50,509 nt of DNA from a virus. Positions within the stretch are counted from its first letter, which is position 1; every line of letters starts with the position of its first letter. A program made the translations under genes and the position numbers. Positions 23,851 to 33,166 of the stretch are shown one piece after another. The stretch is taken from IMG/VR virus record IMGVR_UViG_3300021959_000071, positions 1 through 50,509 of that record; one strand, written 5' to 3'. The notes beneath the pieces were generated by a model. That model saw only the letters and a list, made by a program, of their open reading frames with translations, was not told the DNA's origin and did no database searches.

Positions 23851-26223
23851 ATGCCGGCTTTAAGCAACACTACCGTCTACTTTAGCGTAACAAATACTTT
23901 AGATGATGTAAAAAGAGATTTAAACGAACCTTTTTCTTTTCTTGATTATTTGAAGTATGCTGATACTAATGATAAAGCGAGTGAGTTATCGAGTTACCAG
24001 AGTTATCTACAGTCTTGGGAACTATATACAAATACCTCGTTAGTATCTATTAATATAGATGTCAGGACGCAGTTTATTAATTTCCTGTCAGAGATAAATT
24101 TGCTATTCTTCACTAACGAGGAGAAGCGTTATTTTGATAATATAGATCTAAGCAATAACGAGCAGTTAACAATTGCACTTCCGTTTTTTACATCGAAGAT
24201 TAAAGAAATAGCTATATATTTCAAGAAGAAGCGTAATAATATAACCAGTAACTTAGAGTATATTAAGAAAAAAGGTACTAGTACGGGTGCTGAAACATTC
24301 ATTAAAGATCAAATACTTGATATATTTTATGGCGATGATGTTGCACCGGGCATAAACCCCGGAGAAAGATCTCCTGAGGAGATTGTTAATGGTATCGATA
24401 TTAGTTTCGAAAGAGTATATGATACTTTTAACGATTATTTTGATTTAGATCCTAACAAATCCTCAACTTTTTATGACATAGTCTCAGGTGATAGGGCTGA
24501 TTACTTCACCTCGAATACAAATACGATAAGTAGTTCTTTTTATATAAATGATGATCAGGCCATTATCGATATTATAAACACTAATGGTGTAGAGCTGGCG
24601 GAGATTCCAGGACTACTAGCTACGTATAATCGACCAGATTTATCATTATTACCAGATGATCAATTTATTGATTATCAAAATACAGGCGACAGAGCGGACT
24701 TAAACTTCAATCTTACAAGAGAGGTTCCTACAAACTATCAGGGCACTGATATGTATTATATATCCGGTGGTGAGAGTACAGATTATGTGTATGAAAAGCT
24801 ATTTACGGCTAGATACCCTCACAGAAACTTACTAAACATCAATAACCCATCTACGCTAGCAGTAACCGGTGACTCGTTTAAGAATGAAAGAAGTGTAGGT
24901 TTATTCTTCAAACCATCTATAAGAGGTGCTCTTAAAATGGAGTGTGATTTTAGTAGCTATATTGTATCTGATGATATTGAAAGCAATGCTGTATATGTCA
25001 TACCAGACCCGTCCAGGTACGGTTCGGTGGAGGGTGTTGGTGGTTGTTCACGAGCAAATCCACTCATATTCAATAGTACATTTAACAGATTTAAAAATAC
25101 ATCATCCTCATTTGGTAGATTCTTACCAGAGGTGGATAGTAAGGATCAAACATTCCATTCATATAATACAACTGAGCAGAGATTGTTTGAACCTAATAAC
25201 ATTACCCCACTAGCCGGTATCGAGAAACTTAATGTACCAAGTCAGATCATTAAAGAAGTAGGTGATATTTATGGTAATCAGTTTTATATTACAAATGTAT
25301 CCAACACCGGTAACAAAAACCTAGATAATTTTGAAGGGGTTAACCCAGTCCAGCAGCGGTACTCAACGGTTTTCGAAACTGTGCCAACAGACAGCAATAA
25401 AGAAACATTAGCTGGTATTAGACATAAAGATAAGCTTATTGAAGTTAGTAACGTTGTTAACGGTACAGTAAAACCTATAACAGATGAGTTCGGAGACGTG
25501 TTTATTCGCTTTAGTTATGACCCAATCCTGCTTGAGCAATTGCAGGGAGGAAAGTATCAAGATTTAGATGTTTTTGAAACTGTATTCTTCTTTAAAACAG
25601 CAAATTACCTCGTCATTGATAGTATTAATTATAAAGATGGTAAATTTAGCCCAGCCGCATTTACGACAACGGTTCGGGAGTATAATAAGGAGATCATAAT
25701 TGACCAAGCCAATAAAACTATTAGTAATCTCAGTAACCCTGTTAGGTTAGGTAGTGATATCCTTTATATTAAACTCACTAGCGACCCATCTACTACATCA
25801 CCGACGAATATTAAGTTCTTTCAGTTTGAAATGTTTAAGTTTAATAAGGATACTATGAGAGAAGTAAACCTGGTAAGTAGCACCTCTCAAAATCAGAGTT
25901 ATTTCGCTGAAAATTTTACTTTCAACTTAGATACTAATATTGTCGAGATAACGAACATTGCCCTGGCATATAATGAAAAGCAAGGTAAGTATATTGCAGT
26001 TACCAACTTCAGGGATTTAAATCACACTAGCTTTATACACGTATTAGTATTCGGACTCGATGGTGATGTATTTACAGTTACTGATAACTATATAATAGCG
26101 CCAGACAACTTTACTAAAACTATAAACTTTTATTCTCCTAATACATTTATAAATAACTTTAACGCGCGGAGTATAACATCCGAGCCTGTACATGATTTGA
26201 CCTATGGCACACTTAGATTTTAA
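23851..26223 (+). CDS. Large baseplate/peripheral virion protein (790 aa)
   Basis: Unrecognised. Residues 1-230 are mostly helical, including 'FLSEINLLFFTNEEKRYFDN' and a basic helix 'FKKKRNNITSNLEYIKKKG' near 130-150. Residues 270-790 are beta-rich with many Asn/Ser/Thr, typical of elongated virion proteins. The size and place after gp6 recall the T4 order 6-7-8, so a gp7-like wedge function is possible, but I see no motif that proves it. Its 3' end overlaps the next start by 20 nt, which suggests coupled translation. Confidence 0.6.
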   Translation: MPALSNTTVYFSVTNTLDDVKRDLNEPFSFLDYLKYADTNDKASELSSYQSYLQSWELYTNTSLVSINIDVRTQFINFLSEINLLFFTNEEKRYFDNIDLSNNEQLTIALPFFTSKIKEIAIYFKKKRNNITSNLEYIKKKGTSTGAETFIKDQILDIFYGDDVAPGINPGERSPEEIVNGIDISFERVYDTFNDYFDLDPNKSSTFYDIVSGDRADYFTSNTNTISSSFYINDDQAIIDIINTNGVELAEIPGLLATYNRPDLSLLPDDQFIDYQNTGDRADLNFNLTREVPTNYQGTDMYYISGGESTDYVYEKLFTARYPHRNLLNINNPSTLAVTGDSFKNERSVGLFFKPSIRGALKMECDFSSYIVSDDIESNAVYVIPDPSRYGSVEGVGGCSRANPLIFNSTFNRFKNTSSSFGRFLPEVDSKDQTFHSYNTTEQRLFEPNNITPLAGIEKLNVPSQIIKEVGDIYGNQFYITNVSNTGNKNLDNFEGVNPVQQRYSTVFETVPTDSNKETLAGIRHKDKLIEVSNVVNGTVKPITDEFGDVFIRFSYDPILLEQLQGGKYQDLDVFETVFFFKTANYLVIDSINYKDGKFSPAAFTTTVREYNKEIIIDQANKTISNLSNPVRLGSDILYIKLTSDPSTTSPTNIKFFQFEMFKFNKDTMREVNLVSSTSQNQSYFAENFTFNLDTNIVEITNIALAYNEKQGKYIAVTNFRDLNHTSFIHVLVFGLDGDVFTVTDNYIIAPDNFTKTINFYSPNTFINNFNARSITSEPVHDLTYGTLRF

Positions 26224-27391
26224 ACATACTTTAACCGTAAACTTATCTAACTATCAACCCCAAGATAGTAGCGTTAATTTTATATCAAGAGAAGCTATTC
26301 AAGGCAATACGGTAGTCACTTTTCTGCTATCTGGTATCCAGGCCGATGTAAGAGACTTTCACTCAGATAAGCCTGGCTTTAATAGTGTTCAAATCGATTT
26401 CGGTGACCCTGTGTCAAACGGTGTTACAACATACTCAGCTAAATTTAATGCCGGTGTAACGGATACCTTACCGTTTACTAGTATATCACATACATACTTT
26501 ACTGACATATCAGCCTATACGACGTTATCGGCTAGTATTGCTATTAAATATGAGCAATTAGATCAAGCTTCCGGTCCCTTATCCGCGAACCACATTATTG
26601 AGTTTAGAACGACGCCAGAAAATATCGTAGATAGAAACGTAGAGATTCTGAATAGTCAGTTGTTTACTGTGGGTGGGAGTGCTGTACCGTACTTTAACGT
26701 AGAGACGGATGAAAATATTATCTACCCACTAACGTACTTAGAACTTCAACCACCGTCTCGTGTGTTGTCTGGTATTTATCTTAATACTGACCCTGAAGAC
26801 AGTGTTGAATATCCCGATGACTTCTTCTTAGCTAGGACTGAGCTATCTCCATCGAGCGCGTTATCAGCATTCGGTGATATTGGCTTGAGCGGTGGTGGTT
26901 TTCAGCTACAAGGTCATACTGGTAAACGATACGCTTTTGCTTTCTCGTTATCCGGTGAGGGGACAGCTATAACAAACCTCTCATCTACCAGTTTAATTAG
27001 ATATACTGATTTAGCTATACCTTATATACCAGCGACTACTTTAGAAACTGGGATACTATCGACCTACGCCACGTTCTTTGATGTTATTACAGCTGGTTTT
27101 GATAATCTAGGTATAGTTGGTACGGGTAACGAATTTACCAGTCTGGCTACAAGCTACAATCCAATTAAAATAACCTTCAACCAGACTAATTTATTACCAC
27201 CTGAGGCTACTATATATACATATGGTACACTCGTTTCGACGGGATATATACCAGGTACATCGGACACCAATAATATATTTATTTCCAGTGATACTGATTA
27301 CCTATATACTTACCCGACATCAGGTTACGGTTTAAGCGCTGTAAATAGAATAACAACTGACCCGGCTGGTGATAATATAACGGCATTATAA
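26204..27391 (+). CDS. Virion protein with PKD-like beta domains
   Basis: A 395-aa beta-rich protein beginning within the previous gene (20 nt overlap, no late box). Residues about 35-115 have 'FLSGIQADVRDF', 'VQIDFGDPVSNGVTTYS' and 'ISHTYFTDISAYTTLSASI', a PKD-like pattern (conserved DFGD and H-T-Y). It shares this theme with the gene at 21504. Probable baseplate or fibre-attachment protein; the collar-domain fibre follows 11 nt later with its own promoter. Confidence 0.58.
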   Translation: MAHLDFKHTLTVNLSNYQPQDSSVNFISREAIQGNTVVTFLLSGIQADVRDFHSDKPGFNSVQIDFGDPVSNGVTTYSAKFNAGVTDTLPFTSISHTYFTDISAYTTLSASIAIKYEQLDQASGPLSANHIIEFRTTPENIVDRNVEILNSQLFTVGGSAVPYFNVETDENIIYPLTYLELQPPSRVLSGIYLNTDPEDSVEYPDDFFLARTELSPSSALSAFGDIGLSGGGFQLQGHTGKRYAFAFSLSGEGTAITNLSSTSLIRYTDLAIPYIPATTLETGILSTYATFFDVITAGFDNLGIVGTGNEFTSLATSYNPIKITFNQTNLLPPEATIYTYGTLVSTGYIPGTSDTNNIFISSDTDYLYTYPTSGYGLSAVNRITTDPAGDNITAL

Positions 27392-27397
27392 TAAATA
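27390..27397 (+). promoter_or_regulatory. Late promoter AATAAATA
   Basis: Last A 6 nt before the ATG at 27403. Confidence 0.72.
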
Positions 27398-27402
27398 ATA
27401 AT

Positions 27403-29115
27403 ATGGCAAATGATATTCGTATATCGGAACTTAATGAGATTACTGTTAATAGTAATATTAACGAAATTGTTATTAATAACAGGGAGTCGGTAGCTGATGC
27501 AGGTGTTACTAAAAAGATCCAGGTAGCTAACCTGCTGACAGATAGTATAATTAACACTAATAATCTCGCTAACTCATCAGTAACTACTGATAAGATAGCT
27601 GATAAGTCAATATCAGCCGATAAGATAGCTGATAAAACAATTACAAACAGCCAGATAGCTAATTATACAATCGGTAATAATGAGTTAGCTACTAACTCTG
27701 TTGATAACAGGGTGTTAGATAATGATGAAAGTTTCGTAGCAGGGGGTTATACCGCTACACGTAGTATTCTTTCACCTAAGGTAGAGGCATCAGATAGGTT
27801 AACTGTAACATCGGGTCTTGTTGACCTTAATCAAATAACATACACATTCCCAGCAACCCAAGCTCCTCGGAGATTTCTTCGGACAGATGGATCTGGTAAC
27901 TTAACGTGGGAAGAAGCGGTACCTGGAGACGGCACTGCACTAGTTTTCGATAATATTTCTCCTGTTGGTACTGTTATACCATACGCTGGTAACGCGTCTA
28001 GTGTACCGAACGATAAATGGCTTAACTTATTTGCAGATCGTAGGTTTCTTGGTGCAGCATACCCAGAGCTTCGCGATCTACTCGATACGACTTGGGGTCC
28101 ACGTACTGATGCAGGTGGTGCAGAATCACCCACTGGTCCATATTATGCGTTACCAGATCTAAAAGTCGCAGCCCTTAGCGCCGGTGAGGTTAGTGATATT
28201 ATAAAAGGTACAGCTTTTGAACCGGCTCAAGTCGGGGTATACAATAGCGCTCATAACCTAGGTACGGTACCTGATGTATTCGGCGCTACAGCTATATGTA
28301 CAACTGCAGAGTATGGCTGGCAAGTTGGTGATGAGATTATCATTAATACCCAAGTCGACGGTTCGCATACTAGTAATAACGGTGCACCGACAACTGTGTA
28401 TGCTGACGATACTAATGTTTACTTCAGAACTACTAGCAAAGCGTCTGGATATTGGGTAGGTGAAATAGCGACAGCTGATGGATCCGGGACGAATGGAGAA
28501 GCGAGACTCACAGTAGGTAATTGGGATGTTGTACTATGGTGGTATGACAATACTATTGATAGCGCTATGAGTTACATCATTAAAGCTAAGCCTGATGATA
28601 TTCAGCAATATGACGTGGTTACCGGGCCTGGTCTATCAGCTATCGATGCACTCGGCGTTCAATCACCTACCATAACCTTATCTAGCTCAGAGATCGGCTT
28701 GAAGGTATCAGAAGACTTCACATTTGACGGTTCTAATAGATTAAAGTTAACAGGTACACAGGTATATGCAACAGTTGAGCATGACCCTATAACAGATACA
28801 ACGTATCTCAGGAATTGTACACTAACGAGAACAGATATTGGCAGATTTACTATAACAGTTGACGATATCGGTACTAGACCAACCGCGGTTGGTTCTTTAG
28901 CGAATAACTGGACATTAATAAGCAGCAGAAATAGCGCCTTTGAGGGTCAATATGCTATTTCTGTACGTACGGATAACAATAATACTTCAATCTTTGTCGA
29001 GATTGTAGAGCTCGATGCAGTAAAGGCTCATGGTGGAGGTAATGACAACAATACGGTTTCTGAGTATTCTAGAAGCTATGCTGATGTACCGTTCCAAGTG
29101 CTTATTGCTAATTAA
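27403..29115 (+). CDS. Tail fibre with collar domain
   Basis: A 570-aa fibre protein. Residues 1-30 form a short docking-type motif ('DIRISELNEIT...', see findings). Residues about 55-90 are short 'DKIADKSISADKIADKTI'-type repeats forming a shaft, and residues about 187-235 carry a phage tail collar domain ('GTVIPYAGNASSVPNDKWLN', 'RFLGAAYPELRDLL', 'YYALPDLK'). The C-terminal half is Thr/Ser/Gly/Asn-rich and probably the receptor-binding part. The collar domain is known from T4 gp12 short fibres, so a gp12-like role is plausible. Convergent with the ParB-like gene, 4 nt gap. Confidence 0.82.
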   Translation: MANDIRISELNEITVNSNINEIVINNRESVADAGVTKKIQVANLLTDSIINTNNLANSSVTTDKIADKSISADKIADKTITNSQIANYTIGNNELATNSVDNRVLDNDESFVAGGYTATRSILSPKVEASDRLTVTSGLVDLNQITYTFPATQAPRRFLRTDGSGNLTWEEAVPGDGTALVFDNISPVGTVIPYAGNASSVPNDKWLNLFADRRFLGAAYPELRDLLDTTWGPRTDAGGAESPTGPYYALPDLKVAALSAGEVSDIIKGTAFEPAQVGVYNSAHNLGTVPDVFGATAICTTAEYGWQVGDEIIINTQVDGSHTSNNGAPTTVYADDTNVYFRTTSKASGYWVGEIATADGSGTNGEARLTVGNWDVVLWWYDNTIDSAMSYIIKAKPDDIQQYDVVTGPGLSAIDALGVQSPTITLSSSEIGLKVSEDFTFDGSNRLKLTGTQVYATVEHDPITDTTYLRNCTLTRTDIGRFTITVDDIGTRPTAVGSLANNWTLISSRNSAFEGQYAISVRTDNNNTSIFVEIVELDAVKAHGGGNDNNTVSEYSRSYADVPFQVLIAN

Positions 29116-29119
29116 ATTA

Positions 29120-29461
29120 CTACCACCTTTTAATAAATTTATTGACGTACTCTTTTGGTACAATATATGCCGGGCATATCGTATCGCTTATCTGTTTTCT
29201 ATATGTTACTCGATGTCTACCGTCTAAGCAAAAATCATCATCTGTCACGACAATAGGGTCAGTACAAACTCCTTCTTTTTTATAGTAATTAATAACCTCA
29301 TCTTTTAGTTGATAGGATTTACATCGTGTGTTAGCAATATCATAATTGTCGTAATATTCTAAAACTCGTAGCGCATTAAGCGTCCTAATTAATGACTGTA
29401 TATCGATATATTTATTACCGTCTAGGACGTGCTTACTAAATGTTTGCTCAAACACTGACAT
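29120..29461 (-). CDS. ParB-like domain protein (113 aa)
   Basis: Small protein with a C-terminal ParB/sulfiredoxin-like motif: 'PIVVTDDDFCLDGRHRVTYR' at residues 69-88, where the L-D-G-R-H-R core is the family signature, then 'ICPAYIVP'. ParB-like domains in phages can bind CTP or DNA, or act as nucleases; which of these applies is not visible. It is the last gene of the minus-strand operon that starts with the S74 fibre, and it overlaps the oxygenase-like gene by 14 nt. Confidence 0.62.
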   Translation of the reverse strand: MSVFEQTFSKHVLDGNKYIDIQSLIRTLNALRVLEYYDNYDIANTRCKSYQLKDEVINYYKKEGVCTDPIVVTDDDFCLDGRHRVTYRKQISDTICPAYIVPKEYVNKFIKRW

Positions 29462-29996
29462 ATCTCAAACCAATTGAAACTCTGTAACCTGATTCACACT
29501 CAACTTTATGATAAGTGTAGGGCTCATGAGCAGTAAGTTCAAATGCTCTTAACGTAATACCATCAACAACGTCATAAGTATCGATAAAGTCATCATCCAG
29601 AGAAAAGCGATATGAGAACTTAGACTTACCAGTCGCATATGTAATATATAAAACATCGGACGGGTCATCAGAGTTTGTATGTTCATCGATAGCATCACCA
29701 GGCCCGTATATAAATTTACCACTTACTCTAAATCTTACTGATGGAAAACATTTCTTTAAGACTGGTAATAAGTCTATTATATCTGAGTCAGAAAGCTTTG
29801 CTAAGGATGCATTAATAGCGTGAGGAGCGTTAGGATCTGTAGGACCACTCCTTACAGTTTTCTCTAATCTATCATATACTCTTTTAGGTGATAGTAATTT
29901 TAAAGCAGCTTCTAAATCTTCCGCGTGTTGTAATTTTGGAACGCCTTTGCCGTGGATATCATACTCCGTATATTTTGTTACTGTAGTGTTGCTCAT
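29448..29996 (-). CDS. 2OG-Fe(II) oxygenase-like protein
   Basis: A 182-aa jelly-roll protein resembling small phage 2-oxoglutarate/iron(II)-dependent oxygenases. Visible are 'GKFIYGPGDAIDEHTNSDDP' (93-112) with His 106 in an H-T-N motif, 'VLYITYATGKSKFSYRF' (115-131), and 'EPYTYHKVECESGYRVSIGL' (158-177) with distal His 163 and Arg 172 for 2-oxoglutarate. The first metal motif is HTN rather than the usual HxD/E, a variant I associate with T4-like aquatic phages; activity is therefore likely but unproven. A substrate cannot be read from sequence. It sits inside a fibre operon, overlapping both neighbours. Confidence 0.6.
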   Translation of the reverse strand: MSNTTVTKYTEYDIHGKGVPKLQHAEDLEAALKLLSPKRVYDRLEKTVRSGPTDPNAPHAINASLAKLSDSDIIDLLPVLKKCFPSVRFRVSGKFIYGPGDAIDEHTNSDDPSDVLYITYATGKSKFSYRFSLDDDFIDTYDVVDGITLRAFELTAHEPYTYHKVECESGYRVSIGLRYVSV

Positions 29997-30417
29997 AATC
30001 TATGTGTAGTTCTGGACACGTAAGAGTGTCAATTTCTTGTATATCTGTAATACTTGAAAAATCCTCATTTATAAAATCGTTTAGTGATGTAATTGTCTGT
30101 CTAATCTGATCAATGACGTCTGTATTATTGAGAGCAGAAGCCTCCACAATTAATTTTCGCAGCGTCATCATGAGGTCGCGGCTACTGTGCGTCAAGTACT
30201 CTAGTCTTTGAGCTAAGACCATCACCGGGTCATATACCAACTTGCCATTTTTATCTAATTCGCAGCAATTTATATATTTAATATGTAAGCTATATTCTTG
30301 TGTTTCTGCTTGGCTCAACTCAATACATTGAGATTCCATGGTAATTTTTTTACACGAAGTAGTGAATACCAGCTTATCAGTATTAACACATTTATGCACG
30401 TAATAGTATAACCTCAT
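29959..30417 (-). CDS. Hypothetical protein in fibre operon (152 aa)
   Basis: Not recognised. The N-terminal half has several Cys ('YYYVHKCVN', 'TTSCKKI', 'ESQCIELS', 'INCCELD') in a strand-rich context; the second half is helical ('LMMTLRKLIVEASALNN', 'IDQIRQTITSLNDFIN'). It overlaps the oxygenase-like gene by 38 nt and follows the S74 fibre after 36 nt. It could be a fibre chaperone or an adaptor, by position only. Confidence 0.55.
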   Translation of the reverse strand: MRLYYYVHKCVNTDKLVFTTSCKKITMESQCIELSQAETQEYSLHIKYINCCELDKNGKLVYDPVMVLAQRLEYLTHSSRDLMMTLRKLIVEASALNNTDVIDQIRQTITSLNDFINEDFSSITDIQEIDTLTCPELHIDYEQHYSNKIYGV

Positions 30418-30453
30418 ATAATAACTCTACGAATAACACTACACCTAAAAGGA

Positions 30454-31149
30454 CTAAGCACCTTTTAACTCTTCTACCTCAGCGTCTAGACGCTTAACCT
30501 CTTCAATAAGGTATGGGATAAGCTTAACGTAGTCGACTGATTTAAATCCATCAGGTCTCTCATGTACTAATTCTGGAAGTACCTTTTCAACATCTTGGGC
30601 CATTACACCAAAATCTTTGCCCTCTCTATCCGCTTCTTCTTTCCAGTCGAATGAATAACCAGATATGTTATTAACTACCTCTTTAGAGTTTACGATTTTA
30701 TTAACGTTTTCCTTTAATCGCTCGTCGGAGGAGTAGAATGATATAATGTCGGAACAACCTCTAATAACACCAGTTACTGTAAGTATGTTATTTACGCATG
30801 TATTGTTACATGAAACTAAATCATTATTCGCAATAACGTCATTACCTCCTGTAATATCACCACAAGCTAGAACTGCTCCTGTAGTGTCAACTTGAGCAGC
30901 ATTAATATTACTAACATTTATAATGTCTCCAGTACACGCGTCGATATCACCACCAGCGACTTGTAGTGTACCGCAAGATAACATACCATTACCTTTAGTG
31001 CGGAGATAGAGGCTTGAGCACTGACCTATACCATCTGTAACAATACAATTCGAACTGCCGTTTAAAGTACAATTCGCAGTAGCACTAGATCCTAAATTCA
31101 GTATAGATTGAAATGTATTACATATATTTTTACCCGTAAAATCAGCCAT
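30454..31149 (-). CDS. Tail fibre with S74 intramolecular chaperone
   Basis: A 231-aa trimeric fibre or spike tip. Residues 1-135 are repetitive and Asn/Gly/Thr-rich, likely a beta-helix, with ten cysteines spaced through it. Residues 138-231 form a peptidase S74 (intramolecular chaperone auto-processing) domain: 'SSDERLKENVNKI' (140-152) with the autoproteolytic Ser-Asp, 'FDWKEEA' (167-173), 'DFGVMAQDVEKVLPELV' (179-195) and a terminal coiled coil. This domain folds the trimer and cuts itself off. The late box at 31155-31162 is exactly spaced. It heads a minus operon with an oxygenase-like and a ParB-like gene. Confidence 0.88.
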   Translation of the reverse strand: MADFTGKNICNTFQSILNLGSSATANCTLNGSSNCIVTDGIGQCSSLYLRTKGNGMLSCGTLQVAGGDIDACTGDIINVSNINAAQVDTTGAVLACGDITGGNDVIANNDLVSCNNTCVNNILTVTGVIRGCSDIISFYSSDERLKENVNKIVNSKEVVNNISGYSFDWKEEADREGKDFGVMAQDVEKVLPELVHERPDGFKSVDYVKLIPYLIEEVKRLDAEVEELKGA

Positions 31150-31154
31150 ACAAA

Positions 31155-31162
31155 TATTTAAT
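31155..31162 (-). promoter_or_regulatory. Late promoter ATTAAATA
   Basis: Last A 6 nt before the A of the ATG at 31149; drives the S74 fibre operon. Confidence 0.7.
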
Positions 31163-31176
31163 CAAAAAAAACGAGA

Positions 31177-33066
31177 TTAAAAGAGTACTATCTCACTATA
31201 CGGGTATTTTAGGTTAATAACATTGTATTCTAAACGCTTCATAATGGCTAACTGATAGTTGTATATACCTTCAATACATCTATTGAAAACTTGAGGTGTC
31301 AGAACTTCATTCATGCCAACAAAATTATCATAGGTTGGTTCCTGTACTACAGTAGCTGATAAACTAGTTATACCTGTTAGTGCTAGTAGATTCTCCGTGT
31401 TATATGCTAAATTAAATTGGAATTGAATATTTGCTGCTAGGTTACCGTGATTGTATAGTAGCTTCTGCAGACTCTTATTAAAAGTAATATTATTAAAATA
31501 TTGACTCTTAACTTTTATATCACTTCTATCATATATTTTAAAATTAGGATCTTCGAGTAGGTTTAATAGATTGTTAGGTTCATTGAACCTCATTAATCTA
31601 TCTCTGCCCCTATAATCATCGCCTACCTTAGTAGTATCTTTATCAAATATGAATAGAGAATCCCTATTCTCATTCTCCGGTAAAATTTTAGCGTCAAATA
31701 TTTTATGCGCTGTAGTAAAGTCAACACCTGGTAAGTCAGTAAAGTTAAAGCTGCCTATCAGCTCATCTGTACCAGTACATATTAGAAACTTGAATATATT
31801 AGTATCAGTGATAATATAGTATATACTACTATCATTTTGGGAAAATACGATACGTAGCGGTGTACCTGGCTCGCTTTGACCTACATCTGGGGTATGTAAC
31901 ACTGCAGTTGATCTAAACAAATAATCAATTTCTAATATAGTAAAATCATCAAAAATAATAAACAATACTCCTGTTATAGCATTAACGGCGAAGTCCTTTA
32001 CTTTCTTTTCCGTGAAAAGGTTATTATTATATTCTCGTTGTTTTGTTAAGTTATCACCTAAAACTACTATAGACTCACGACCTTCATTCCACGTATATAT
32101 CTCGTCATTAGAATAATACATATGAGTAACTCCGGAAAGAGTGCTTTTACCGGCAGTATTTAATTTAAATCCCCCCGCGTTTAATAATTCGATGTTATTA
32201 TCCCCGGAGTTGACGCTATTAATAATAGGGTCGATGTATAACCGATATATCTGATTATGAAAAGCATCACTAACATATAGTGTATCCATATCATTCGTTG
32301 TGATATCGGTAATATTTTGAAATTGTTGCGAGAATACACCATCTGCACGGTCGGTAGATAGTACAAAAACAGACGTACTGCCAATATCCGGATCATTTTC
32401 ATTACGAAATATATGAATAGCAGATGGGCTATAGTATACTGTTACGAATGTGCCTGGTGTACCGACTTTTAACGGATTACTTGAAGTATTAAAGTTACCT
32501 ATTAATTCGAATCCTCTAGTATCGCTCAAACCACCACCAACACTGCTGTTGGATGCGTATGCGCTACTAGTATCTGTGGTGTAGCTTAGATAGTCACTCT
32601 CCGCGACCCCTGTCACGCCGATAAACCCGGTGTAGTTGAAAGGTAAACTGTTATTACGTATGAAGCAGTAATTATAAAGGTCTAAGAAGTTTTCATAGAG
32701 TTTAGTTAGCTTAGTATTAATGGAGTTTTGGTTAATAAACTCACTTGGCTGGAATTTTATACTATCAAAATTATTTGTAAGCTCTAGCGTAGAATATGAA
32801 CTTCTACTAAAGAGGCTTTGATCTGTAATAAAATTGCCTTGGACGTTATCTGCTACCGATAGGGTAGCAGAGTCACTATCTATAACTCTACCAGAATATA
32901 CTTGTCTGTTTGATATTGTATAATACCCTATATAATCTTCACCGGCAAAGTTGAGAGTACCGCCCTCAGTATACTTAAAAACATCTACTGGTAATCCGGC
33001 ATAGGCTGAGTCTGCAGCTGATGTATCGCTTGCGCTGTCTAATTCTATTGTTGTATAGTTAGCCAT
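31177..33066 (-). CDS. Virion adhesin with propeller-like repeats (629 aa)
   Basis: Large surface protein. The N-terminus 'MANYTTIELDSASDTSAAD' matches the docking-type motif of other fibres here (compare 39880). Residues about 190-480 contain strand repeats of the kind seen in beta-propellers ('MDTLYVSDAFHNQIYRLYID', 'YIITDTNIFKFLICTG', 'DSLFIFDKDTTKVGDDYRG'). The C-terminal 100 residues are more helical ('NRCIEGIYNYQLAIMKRLEY'). It is late-expressed. The sequence immediately upstream of its ATG is identical to that of the fibre gene at 39880, suggesting module duplication. Exact receptor role unknown. Confidence 0.62.
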   Translation of the reverse strand: MANYTTIELDSASDTSAADSAYAGLPVDVFKYTEGGTLNFAGEDYIGYYTISNRQVYSGRVIDSDSATLSVADNVQGNFITDQSLFSRSSYSTLELTNNFDSIKFQPSEFINQNSINTKLTKLYENFLDLYNYCFIRNNSLPFNYTGFIGVTGVAESDYLSYTTDTSSAYASNSSVGGGLSDTRGFELIGNFNTSSNPLKVGTPGTFVTVYYSPSAIHIFRNENDPDIGSTSVFVLSTDRADGVFSQQFQNITDITTNDMDTLYVSDAFHNQIYRLYIDPIINSVNSGDNNIELLNAGGFKLNTAGKSTLSGVTHMYYSNDEIYTWNEGRESIVVLGDNLTKQREYNNNLFTEKKVKDFAVNAITGVLFIIFDDFTILEIDYLFRSTAVLHTPDVGQSEPGTPLRIVFSQNDSSIYYIITDTNIFKFLICTGTDELIGSFNFTDLPGVDFTTAHKIFDAKILPENENRDSLFIFDKDTTKVGDDYRGRDRLMRFNEPNNLLNLLEDPNFKIYDRSDIKVKSQYFNNITFNKSLQKLLYNHGNLAANIQFQFNLAYNTENLLALTGITSLSATVVQEPTYDNFVGMNEVLTPQVFNRCIEGIYNYQLAIMKRLEYNVINLKYPYSEIVLF

Positions 33067-33074
33067 GTTATTTA

Positions 33075-33082
33075 TATTTATG
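33075..33082 (-). promoter_or_regulatory. Late promoter CATAAATA
   Basis: 9 nt before the ATG at 33066; an overlapping TATAAATA (33069-33076) lies too close to the ATG. Same arrangement as at 39880. Confidence 0.6.
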
Positions 33083-33153
33083 ATACAAAACCATAGATCT
33101 ATACGCTGTTCAAATAAACCTTACCTGTATATGTAATAATATTTAATACTTTG

Positions 33154-33161
33154 AATAAATA
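33154..33161 (+). promoter_or_regulatory. Late promoter AATAAATA
   Basis: Last A 6 nt before the ATG at 33167. The 100-bp gap 33067-33166 holds this box and the divergent one at 33075 and nothing else evident. Confidence 0.72.
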
Positions 33162-33166
33162 TTCAT

